Source: G963665495 sp963665495
Lineage (GTDB): Bacteria > Desulfobacterota > Desulfovibrionia > Desulfovibrionales > Desulfovibrionaceae
Reading direction: 5' to 3'
Length of the DNA: 64,000 nucleotides
Assembly (NCBI GenBank): GCA_963665495.1
Contig: OY762289.1
Span: forward strand, 4,774,001 to 4,838,000
The notes beneath the pieces were generated by a model. It was given only the letters and a program-made list of their open reading frames with translations, was not told the DNA's origin and made no database searches. Position 1 is the first letter of the stretch; every line of letters begins with the position of its first letter. The position numbers were made by a program, and so were the translations under genes. Positions 51,606-59,493 of the stretch are shown in pieces.

Positions 51606-52046
51606 ATGAACAAGGAAGTTGGGAAGCAATGCGGGAAGCCGGCGCTGTTGGGGCCGGGGCGCTTCCAGTGGCATACGGGCGCGTGGTTCGGCGGACAATT
51701 GGGGGCGTCGTGCTATCTGGCCATTCTCGGCTGCGTATTCTGGAGCCAGGGCAACGTGCTGGCCGGATTTCTGATTTTTTGCTGCTTTCTTGCCGCCAAC
51801 TTTATCGGCTGGCGTCTCTGGGCCAGACGTTCGAGCATCAAACCCTATATGGCCGTGCAGGTGCTCATGCTGAGCCTGTTTTCCTTTTCTCTGCTCTCGT
51901 TTGTATTCATCGAACTGTTTCTCAAGCGGGTGAGCCTGCACAAAACGGATTTCTCCCCGGCCAACTATCTTGTTCTGCTGGTTTTTCCCGCTCTGATGCT
52001 CCTGTTCTGGCTCATCGAACGCGGCGCCGTACGCGACAATAAATAA
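51606..52046 (+). CDS. Four-helix membrane protein of unknown function
   Basis: 146 residues from ATG 51606, with AAGGA 9 bases upstream. Four membrane segments (about 28-45, 48-68, 82-105, 118-137) and an N-terminal polar stretch (MNKEVGKQCGKPALLGPG). Family not recognised. It lies 60 bases beyond a candidate sigma-54 promoter and hairpin, which may control it. Confidence 0.75.
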   Translation: MNKEVGKQCGKPALLGPGRFQWHTGAWFGGQLGASCYLAILGCVFWSQGNVLAGFLIFCCFLAANFIGWRLWARRSSIKPYMAVQVLMLSLFSFSLLSFVFIELFLKRVSLHKTDFSPANYLVLLVFPALMLLFWLIERGAVRDNK

Positions 52047-52130
52047 ACACGGCAACGCAACAGCCGGAGGAGAGCGACTTACCTTTGAAAAGACTTAGAG
52101 TCCGTTGTTCTGCCAAGCAGTGTTTCAGCG

Positions 52131-53234
52131 CTAGAAAAAGATTTGCAACCGCTCGTCTTTGTTTTTGAAAGCCCGCAGACAGACGTCGACATAATCCGGA
52201 TTGTAGAGCACGCCGGAATTTCTGCGGATTTCATCCAGGGCGATATCCAGCCCAAGAGCCGGACGATAGGGCCGGTGCGAACTCATGGCCTCGACCACGT
52301 CTGCAATGGCCAGGATCTGAGATTCCGGGAGAATCTCATCAGCCTTGAGTCTGTCGGGGTAGCCCGTGCCGTCCAGACGTTCGTGATGCTGCCGGACTAT
52401 GGTGGCAACCGGCCAGGGGAAGGGAATATCCTTGAGGATGTCATAGCCGATGACGCTGTGGCGTTTGATAAGCTCGAATTCGAGTGGATCCAGCCGGATG
52501 GGTTTAGTCAGCAGCATGGAGGGGATGGCTATTTTTCCGATATCATGCATCATGCCGGCAATTTTGACGCTCTCCACCTGGTCTTCAGGCATTCCGGCTT
52601 CGGCGGCGATGACCGTGGCCAGAATGGAAACCTGCTCCATGTGCCCGGAGGTGTAAGGATCCCTTGTTTCAGTGGCTTTGACCAGGCTGGTGATGGTTCC
52701 CACCAGCATGGCGTGCAGATTATCATTGGCCTCGAGCAGCCCCTTGGTTGTTCGTTCGAGGTCGGCGGTCCTGTCGCGAACCATGCGTTCGAGATTACGC
52801 TCGTAAGCCTGTTTTTCACGCAGAAAATCCAACCGCTCACTGGTTTTCTTCAGAGTAAGTTCAAAAACGTCCCTGGAAAAATTTTCTTTGGTGATGAAAT
52901 CCCAGGCCCCGAGCTGCAAGGCCTGGATGACGTTTTGAATTTTATACGCGCCTGAAACCATGATCACGGGAATGTTTCTGGCTGAATCATAGAGATATTT
53001 CAGCAGTTCCAGGCCGTCCATCCGGGGCATTTCAACATCGGAAATAATGATGTCCGGTTCCTGCTTTTCTATCAGCTCCAATGCTTCACGACCGTCTCTG
53101 GCCTCCTGTACCCCGAATCCCAGCTCTTCCAGATAGGTACACATAGCCGCGAGGGCGACAACATCGTCATCCACGCAAAGAACTTTTTTATTCTTTATAG
53201 AATGTATCATTGAAGGGTCATTTTCAGTCAGCAT
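52131..53234 (-). CDS. Response regulator with HD-GYP c-di-GMP phosphodiesterase domain
   Basis: 367 residues. N-terminal receiver domain with an acidic pocket VLCVDDDVVAL and phosphoacceptor Asp66 in IIISDVEMPRMDG. A coiled-coil linker (about 135-165) leads to an HD-GYP domain with the HD pair in GMMHDIGKIAIP and the signature HHERLDGTGYP. It should degrade c-di-GMP when phosphorylated. It is divergent from the FIST/kinase pair that starts 190 bases away, which makes that kinase the likely partner. No strong ribosome-binding site; Met9 is an alternative start. Confidence 0.95.
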   Translation of the reverse strand: MLTENDPSMIHSIKNKKVLCVDDDVVALAAMCTYLEELGFGVQEARDGREALELIEKQEPDIIISDVEMPRMDGLELLKYLYDSARNIPVIMVSGAYKIQNVIQALQLGAWDFITKENFSRDVFELTLKKTSERLDFLREKQAYERNLERMVRDRTADLERTTKGLLEANDNLHAMLVGTITSLVKATETRDPYTSGHMEQVSILATVIAAEAGMPEDQVESVKIAGMMHDIGKIAIPSMLLTKPIRLDPLEFELIKRHSVIGYDILKDIPFPWPVATIVRQHHERLDGTGYPDRLKADEILPESQILAIADVVEAMSSHRPYRPALGLDIALDEIRRNSGVLYNPDYVDVCLRAFKNKDERLQIFF

Positions 53235-53388
53235 GATAAAAAATATAGCAGTAAAACCTCACTGTCGTAAAGAGCCATTAACAATCATTCGTGGAGAACA
53301 ATAGTTTTTAATGATACTCTAGATAAAAACAAGAGTTTGACCTCAACTTACTTTCAAGTTGAACTACGATACGAACAGTTCCCACCCG

Positions 53389-53417
53389 TTGTCACGAACA
53401 TTCCGATAGTATATAAT
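53389..53417 (+). promoter_or_regulatory. Near-consensus sigma-70 promoter for a leaderless mRNA
   Basis: TTGTCA (53389-53394), 17-base spacer, TATAAT (53412-53417). The -10 box ends only five bases before the ATG at 53423, so transcription would start at or within one base of the A of the start codon. No ribosome-binding site is present. Confidence 0.78.
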
Positions 53418-53422
53418 TAGTC

Positions 53423-54544
53423 ATGCACTACCGTATCGATAAAACAGGATCCCTTTCCGCCCTGCGCGCAATTCTTGAAGAGTTTGATTCCCAAGGAGTG
53501 GAATCACTGCTTGTTTTAGCCTGCGAAAGAAACGCCTACGAAAAAAAAGAATTGGACCGGCTCTTGCGGACAACCCGTACGCCCCTTGCCGGAGGCTTGT
53601 TTCCATTCATTTTACAGGGGACGGAACGAATGGAACGCGGTTGCATTGTACTGGGTCTTAATGCCGCCAGCAGTGTGCACGTCATACCCGACATGAGCCA
53701 TCCGGATGCGGATTACGAGCGGCTGATTGAAGAAACGCTCGATCCTCAGGGGTCCTTTCCCACTCTGTTGGTCCTTCTGGACGGACATTCCAAACGGATC
53801 AGCGATTTCATCGACGGCCTCTACAGCGTTCTCGGGCTGGAAATCAACTATATCGGCGGAGGCGCCGGTTCCATGGATCTTGTCCAGAAACCGTGTCTGC
53901 TCAGTAATGACGGCCTGCTGGAAGACTGCGCCCTGCTTGTTGCGTTACAACTGGCCAGTGGTGTGGGGGTCAGCCACGGCTGGCTGCCTGCCGACGGCCC
54001 GTTCAGAATCACCGAAGTTGCGGGAAACAACATTGTTTCCCTGAATTGGGAACCCGCTTTTCAAGTCTACAGACGGCTGGTGGAACGGCTTTCCGGTCAA
54101 AAGATGGACCGCAAAAATTTTTTTCAGCAAGCCATGAAATATCCCTTCGGCATCGCCAAAATCGGGACGGAATTCCTCGTACGCGACCCCGTAGGCGTTA
54201 CGAACAATGACGCCCTGGTCTGTGTCGGCGACGTGCCCCAGGGATCCCATGTGAATCTGCTCAAGGGCAACGAACAGTCCCTGATCCTGGCGGCCCGGCA
54301 GGCCTGTCACAGCAGCCGCCTGAATTATCAAGGCGCGGCCGAAGGCTCGTTCCGCCTGTTCATCGACTGTCTCTCGCGCATGCTCTTTTTAGGGGACTCC
54401 TTTCATAAAGAAATCGAAGCCGTCTCCGGGGACGGCATCCCGCTATTCGGAGCCTGCACCCTGGGGGAAATAGCCAACAACGGCAGGGATTATCTGGAAT
54501 TCTACAATAAAACCGCCGTGGTGGCCACTCTGGGGGAGGAATGA
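53423..54544 (+). CDS. FIST-domain sensory protein
   Basis: 373 residues, soluble. FIST_N covers about residues 25-200 (LAGGLFPFILQGTERMERG; INYIGGGAGSMD; SGVGVSHGWLPADGPFRITE) and FIST_C about 210-360. FIST proteins are thought to bind small ligands, possibly amino acids, and feed two-component or c-di-GMP systems. The start ATG has a promoter -10 box directly before it and no ribosome-binding site. Its stop overlaps the start of the histidine kinase gene (ATGA), so the two are co-translated and probably interact. Confidence 0.9.
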   Translation: MHYRIDKTGSLSALRAILEEFDSQGVESLLVLACERNAYEKKELDRLLRTTRTPLAGGLFPFILQGTERMERGCIVLGLNAASSVHVIPDMSHPDADYERLIEETLDPQGSFPTLLVLLDGHSKRISDFIDGLYSVLGLEINYIGGGAGSMDLVQKPCLLSNDGLLEDCALLVALQLASGVGVSHGWLPADGPFRITEVAGNNIVSLNWEPAFQVYRRLVERLSGQKMDRKNFFQQAMKYPFGIAKIGTEFLVRDPVGVTNNDALVCVGDVPQGSHVNLLKGNEQSLILAARQACHSSRLNYQGAAEGSFRLFIDCLSRMLFLGDSFHKEIEAVSGDGIPLFGACTLGEIANNGRDYLEFYNKTAVVATLGEE

Positions 54545-56184
54545 ACTCCGCCCTCTACGAACAGATTTTTTTTGAAATCGCCATGAGCATCGGCAACAGC
54601 ACCGAACTGGACGTAATGCTGCGTCAAAGTCTGACGGTCTGGATGCGCAAGCTCAACTGCCTGGCCGGGATCATCTATCAACAACGCGCGTTGTCTGAAA
54701 AGCATACCGGTTTTCAGGAAGTCTACCGCATTCCGAAACGACTCCGTTCCAGTGAAATCCTGCAGGTCGCCCAGGCTGATTTCACCACTTTTACCACACG
54801 CGACGAGATCGATCGCTTTATCGAGCACCTCCCCCTGACGCGGCATACCGGACTGATGTCCTCACATCTGCTGGAACTTCCGCACTATGGCCTGCTGCTG
54901 CTCATCAAGTCGGGCGATCCTTTTGAACCCTGGGTGGTCAAATCACTGCTGCCGCTGGCGGGAAAACTGGCCGGAGCCTGCCGCGCCTGTGAGATGCGCA
55001 TCAAACTCGCGCAAGAAATGGCTGAACGCCAGCAGGCGGAGCTGCTCTACCGCGGGATTATTGAAAACGCCGTGGAAGGCATGTTCCGTACGACCCTGCA
55101 GGGAGAATTGCTGCACGCCAACCGCTCCCTGGCACACATGCTCTCGTATGGTTCCCCGCAGGAATTTATGGAAACGGTGAAAAACCTGAGTAGGGATCTT
55201 TACGCCAATCCTGAAGACAGAGACGCCTTTATCCAACTTCTGCTGCTCAAAGGCGAAGTCACCGGCTTCGAAGTACAGTTCAAGCACAAAAACGGTTCCC
55301 CCATCTGGGTTTCCCTTTCAGCCAAAATCGCCACGGACCAGCACGGGCAGCAGAAATTCATTGAGGGATTCTGCGAGGTCATCACTGAACGGAAACTGGC
55401 GGAACTGGCTCTGCGGCAGGCGAAAGAAGAAGCCGAACGCCTGCACGAGATGAAATCCAATTTTCTGACCATGATTTCCCACGAACTGCGTACGCCGCTG
55501 ACGTCGGTCCTCGGCTTTGCCAGGGTTGTGGAAAAACAATTGCAAACGCACGTCCACCCGCTGGCAACGAACCACAATGAGATTGAAAAACCCTTGCAAC
55601 GGATTGGAGACAACCTGCAGATTATCCTGGCGGAAGGCAAACGCCTCTCAGGCCTCATCGACCAGGTCCTGGACCTGCAGCGGCTTGAATCCGGAAAATT
55701 TACGCTGACCAAGGAAAACACCCGCCTTGACGAAATCTTGCGTCACTCATTACAGGCCATGCGGGTGCTGTTTGAAGAAAAAGGCATCAAACTCGAGGAA
55801 TGCATCGAGCCGAATTTGCCCGATGTGCTTGCGGACAGGGACAGGCTGGTTCAGGTCAACATCAACCTTTTGTCCAATGCGCTCAAATTCACGGAACACG
55901 GCTCTGTGACCTGCAGCGCGGCATGTAAAAAAGACCAGCTCCTGGTGCAGATCTCGGACACGGGGGTGGGCATCAGCGCGGACGATCTCCCCCATGTTTT
56001 CGACAAATTCAAACAGGTCGGCGATACGGTCACTTCACAACACCAGGGATACGGCCTCGGACTGCCCATCTGCCGCGAAATCATCCGTCACCACGGAGGA
56101 GATATCCTGGTTTCAAGCGAGCCGGGAAAAGGCAGCGTTTTTTCCTACAGCATTCCCCTGCAAGCGCCAGAGCAACAGCAGTAA
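54541..56184 (+). CDS. PAS sensor histidine kinase paired with FIST protein
   Basis: 547 residues, no membrane segment. An N-terminal GAF-like domain (about 5-160), a PAS/PAC domain (about 170-290), HisKA with His314 in MISHELRTPLTSVLGF, and an HATPase with NINLLSNALKFTEHG, DTGVGIS and GYGLGLPICREI. No receiver domain. It overlaps the FIST gene by 4 bases; the HD-GYP response regulator is divergent from both. This suggests a FIST to kinase to HD-GYP pathway controlling c-di-GMP. It ends 2 bases before the converging epimerase gene. Confidence 0.95.
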   Translation: MNSALYEQIFFEIAMSIGNSTELDVMLRQSLTVWMRKLNCLAGIIYQQRALSEKHTGFQEVYRIPKRLRSSEILQVAQADFTTFTTRDEIDRFIEHLPLTRHTGLMSSHLLELPHYGLLLLIKSGDPFEPWVVKSLLPLAGKLAGACRACEMRIKLAQEMAERQQAELLYRGIIENAVEGMFRTTLQGELLHANRSLAHMLSYGSPQEFMETVKNLSRDLYANPEDRDAFIQLLLLKGEVTGFEVQFKHKNGSPIWVSLSAKIATDQHGQQKFIEGFCEVITERKLAELALRQAKEEAERLHEMKSNFLTMISHELRTPLTSVLGFARVVEKQLQTHVHPLATNHNEIEKPLQRIGDNLQIILAEGKRLSGLIDQVLDLQRLESGKFTLTKENTRLDEILRHSLQAMRVLFEEKGIKLEECIEPNLPDVLADRDRLVQVNINLLSNALKFTEHGSVTCSAACKKDQLLVQISDTGVGISADDLPHVFDKFKQVGDTVTSQHQGYGLGLPICREIIRHHGGDILVSSEPGKGSVFSYSIPLQAPEQQQ

Positions 56185-56186
56185 GC

Positions 56187-57248
56187 TTACAGCCGCGCGC
56201 TCATGCCTGCGTAAATCTGCGTCAGGATGTCCTCGATATTATATTTGAAATCCCAGTTCGGGTAATGCTCTTTGAACCTCCGGACATCGGAGATATACCA
56301 GATATGGTCGCCGATGCGGTTGGTTTCCGAGTAGGAATAGTCCATCTTTTTCCCGGTGATTTTCTCGCAGAGAATGATGGCCTCTTTCATGGAGCAGTTG
56401 GAATGCCGCGCGCCGCCCGCATTGTAGACTTCGCCGCAGCGGGGATTCTGGTAGTAATGCCAAAACATGTTGATCAGGTCGGAGGCATGAATGTTGTCCC
56501 GGACCTGTTTGCCTTTGTAGCCGAATATTGTGTAATGGTTGCCGGTGATGGCGCATTTCATCAGATAGGACAAAAATCCGTGCAGCTGGGTGCCGCTATG
56601 CCGCGGTCCTGTCAGGCAACCGCCACGGAACACACCCGTATGCATGCCGAAATATTTTCCGTACTCCTGGCACAAGACGTCCGCAGCCACTTTGCTGGCG
56701 CCGAAAAGCGAATGCTTGCAATGATCCAGAGACATGTTTTCATCAATGCCGTGGGCAAAATACTGATGGCTCGCGGCCACTTCCCAGCGGGTTTCATGCT
56801 CTTCCAGGGGCAGCATGTTCGGCGTGTCGCCGTAAACCTTGTTGGTGGAGCAAAAAATGAATACGGCCTTGGGGCAATGCCGCCGCGTCATTTCCAGGCT
56901 GACAAGTGTTCCATTGGCGTTGACGGTGAAATCAGTAAACGGATCTTTGGCCGCCCAGTCGTGGCTGGGTTGAGCCGCCGTATGCACTATAAGTTCGACA
57001 TCCGAACCGTATTTGCTGAAAATTGCCTCCATGGCTTTTTCATCGCGAATATCCGCGGAATAATGCCTGTAATTCGGCACTTCCGTTTCCAGTTTACAGC
57101 GGTTCCATTCGGTGGAAGCGTCATCTCCGAAAAACCATTTGCGCATATTGTTATCTATGCCGACAACCAAATCAAATTTATCGGCAAAAAAATACACCGA
57201 TTCACTGCCGATCAATCCGGCTGAACCGGTCACTATAACGACCTTCAT
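56187..57248 (-). CDS. NAD-dependent sugar-nucleotide epimerase (CDP-tyvelose/paratose epimerase-like)
   Basis: 353 residues from ATG 57248, with AGGAG 9 bases upstream. The extended SDR fold shows the nucleotide motif VTGSAGLIGSES and the active-site Lys in SLFGASKVAADVL. The usual catalytic Tyr of YxxxK is Phe here (FGASK). The sequence resembles the CDP-paratose/tyvelose 2-epimerase-like subgroup, with FGYKGKQVRDNIHASDLIN and EVYNAGGARHSNCSM. It probably makes a sugar nucleotide for LPS or exopolysaccharide. No other sugar-nucleotide gene is adjacent. Confidence 0.85.
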   Translation of the reverse strand: MKVVIVTGSAGLIGSESVYFFADKFDLVVGIDNNMRKWFFGDDASTEWNRCKLETEVPNYRHYSADIRDEKAMEAIFSKYGSDVELIVHTAAQPSHDWAAKDPFTDFTVNANGTLVSLEMTRRHCPKAVFIFCSTNKVYGDTPNMLPLEEHETRWEVAASHQYFAHGIDENMSLDHCKHSLFGASKVAADVLCQEYGKYFGMHTGVFRGGCLTGPRHSGTQLHGFLSYLMKCAITGNHYTIFGYKGKQVRDNIHASDLINMFWHYYQNPRCGEVYNAGGARHSNCSMKEAIILCEKITGKKMDYSYSETNRIGDHIWYISDVRRFKEHYPNWDFKYNIEDILTQIYAGMSARL

Positions 57249-57510
57249 GTTGTTTATCTCCTGAGTGAGGGCGCCCACTCCAGGCGTCACTCGTTGTTGT
57301 TTCGGCAACCGCTGTACTATGAGCCGGAATAATTCGCCAGGAATTTGTCCCAAAGAGAACGATATTTTGTCAAGCCGCACCAGATAATGGAAAATGCTGT
57401 ACCGGATATGGACGGATCGTCGCTGGAGAGTCGACTGTCAGTAAAAAATGGCGTAGAAACTGAAAAAATTGTGTTTGCCAGGCACTTTTCCATCTCACCA
57501 GGAGCCCCGA

Positions 57511-59334
57511 ATGCGAAATTCTTTCCTAGACATCTTGGATACGCGTGTTGTCCTGGCCGACGGCGCCATGGGATCCAGAATTTTCGAACTGGGCGTGGAC
57601 CAGGGCAAATGCTATGACCTGCTCTCGCTCGAATCTCCGGAACTGATCTCAAGTATCCATTCTTCCTACATAGACGCAGGGGCGGAGCTTATTGAAACCA
57701 ATACCTTCGGAGCCAATGGCTACAAACTCGAACGCTTTGACCTGAAACACAAGGTTCGGGAGATCAACCGGGCCGGAGCCGAGCTGGCCAGAAAATGCGC
57801 CGGACCGGATATCTGGGTGGCCGGAGCCATGGGCCCCTTGGGCAGAATGCGCGAAGAAAAACCTGACGCGGCCGAAATCGCCCGGATGTACGCGGAACAG
57901 GCCGAAGCGCTGGCCGAGGGCGGCGTGGACCTGCTGATCCTCGAGACCTTTACAAGCCTGGAAATCCTGCTCATCGCGCTCGAGGCCGTCAAACAGGCTG
58001 TTTCCCTGCCTGTTGCCGCGCAGATGGTTTTTACGCAGCGGGGCAAAAGCCATACGGGACAGGAACCCGCCGACTGTTTTAACGCCATGCTGGACCAGGG
58101 CGCCGACATTGTCGGGCTCAACTGCGGCATTGGGCCCCACGGAGCCCTGGATGTGCTGCGTTCGCTGCGCCTGCCGCCCTGCCGGATTTCCGTCATGCCC
58201 AATGCGGGCTTTCCGGAAAAAGTGGGAGACCGGCTCATTTACGGCAGCTCCCCCGAATATTTCGCCAGAATCACCGCCCAGTGCGCCGACCATGGAGCCC
58301 GCCTTTTGGGAGGCTGCTGCGGTACGGGCGACGCGCATATCAAGGCTCTCAAGCAGACGCTGGACAAGCACGCTGCGCCGGAAAAAGCCTGTTTCCAGGT
58401 CGGTTCTGCCCCCCTTCCCGCGGATACGGTACCGCAACCCTCTCCGGAACCCGGAGCTCCCAGCGCATTCTGCCGGAAACTGGGCGCGAAAAAGATGATC
58501 CTGGTCGAGCTGGACCCGCCCAAACACCTGGACCTCGGCCCCGTACTGCAGGGTGCCGCCTCGCTGGTGGTGGCCGGGGTGGATGCCATTACCATAGCAG
58601 AAAACCCCCTGGCCATTCCGCGCTTGTCCAACATTTCCACAGCCCAGCATATTCGCCAGGCAACGGGTGCTGAAACCATCATTCATATGACCGGCCGCGA
58701 CCGGAACCTCGTCGGGCTGCAGTCCACGATCATGGGCCTGGCCAGCCACGGGCTGCAGAACGTGCTCGCCATAACCGGAGACCCCCCGACCAAAGGTGCG
58801 GAGGAAAACGTAACAGGCGTTTTCGACGTGCATTCCTTCGAACTCATGTCCCTGCTGCAGGGCTTCAACCAGGGCAGAAACTACTACGGCGACGACATGA
58901 AGAAACCCGTCCATTTCTGCATCGGCGGCGCTTTCAACCCCAATACCAAAAACATCGGACTACAGGTCAAACGTCTGCACCGCAAAATCGACTGCGGAGC
59001 GTGCTATTTTCTGACCCAGCCGGTCTATTCCAAAGAACGGGTGGACCGCCTGCTGGAGGCCACAAAGGATATCAACACCCCGATTTTCCTGGGCATCATG
59101 CCACTGGCCAGCCACCGCAACGCCGAATTCCTGCACAACGAGTTCCCCGGCATCGACATTCCCGATCCCATCCGCGAGCGGATGCGCCTGGCCGGAGACC
59201 AAGGCATGCGCGAGGGCGTGGCCATAGCCCGCGAGCTGCTCGAATACGCCTGGCCCCATATCGCGGGCGCCTATATCATTCCCCCCTTCAACCGCTATCA
59301 AATGGCAGTGGACTTGATGCAAGGCCTCCGGTAG
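57511..59334 (+). CDS. Fused homocysteine S-methyltransferase / methylene-THF reductase
   Basis: 607 residues from ATG 57511, with AGGAG 7 bases upstream. The N-terminal half (about 5-290) is a homocysteine S-methyltransferase with zinc ligands in GLNCGIGPHG and LLGGCCGTGDAH. The C-terminal half (about 320-605) is a MetF-type flavin TIM barrel with LVELDPPKHLDL, LAITGDPPTKG and YFLTQPVY. This is the YitJ-type fusion: it reduces 5,10-methylene-THF and passes the methyl group to homocysteine, or works with MetH. No adjacent methionine genes or recognisable riboswitch. Confidence 0.93.
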   Translation: MRNSFLDILDTRVVLADGAMGSRIFELGVDQGKCYDLLSLESPELISSIHSSYIDAGAELIETNTFGANGYKLERFDLKHKVREINRAGAELARKCAGPDIWVAGAMGPLGRMREEKPDAAEIARMYAEQAEALAEGGVDLLILETFTSLEILLIALEAVKQAVSLPVAAQMVFTQRGKSHTGQEPADCFNAMLDQGADIVGLNCGIGPHGALDVLRSLRLPPCRISVMPNAGFPEKVGDRLIYGSSPEYFARITAQCADHGARLLGGCCGTGDAHIKALKQTLDKHAAPEKACFQVGSAPLPADTVPQPSPEPGAPSAFCRKLGAKKMILVELDPPKHLDLGPVLQGAASLVVAGVDAITIAENPLAIPRLSNISTAQHIRQATGAETIIHMTGRDRNLVGLQSTIMGLASHGLQNVLAITGDPPTKGAEENVTGVFDVHSFELMSLLQGFNQGRNYYGDDMKKPVHFCIGGAFNPNTKNIGLQVKRLHRKIDCGACYFLTQPVYSKERVDRLLEATKDINTPIFLGIMPLASHRNAEFLHNEFPGIDIPDPIRERMRLAGDQGMREGVAIARELLEYAWPHIAGAYIIPPFNRYQMAVDLMQGLR

Positions 59335-59428
59335 CTGCGTTTTCTTTTTTACTATTCCTACCTAACAAGGCGTAAATATCCCGTTTCCAACGGAAAACGT
59401 GATTACTGCGCAATTACAAAAATACATA

Positions 59429-59458
59429 TTGCTTCGCTCTGTTTTTCTCTGCTAGTAT
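59429..59458 (+). promoter_or_regulatory. Candidate sigma-70 promoter of the MCP gene
   Basis: TTGCTT (59429-59434), an 18-base spacer and TAGTAT (59453-59458), about 35 bases before the MCP start. I see no sigma-28 type site (TAAA..GCCGATAA) here. Confidence 0.45.
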
Positions 59459-59493
59459 GTAACCATTTACCAGCAACTTCTAAGGGGAACACC

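Noticed and set aside
57420..57450. GGAGAGTCG upstream of the methyltransferase/reductase fusion as a possible tetrahydrofolate riboswitch.
   Set aside because: Only a short match; the second conserved part and the three-way junction cannot be drawn.
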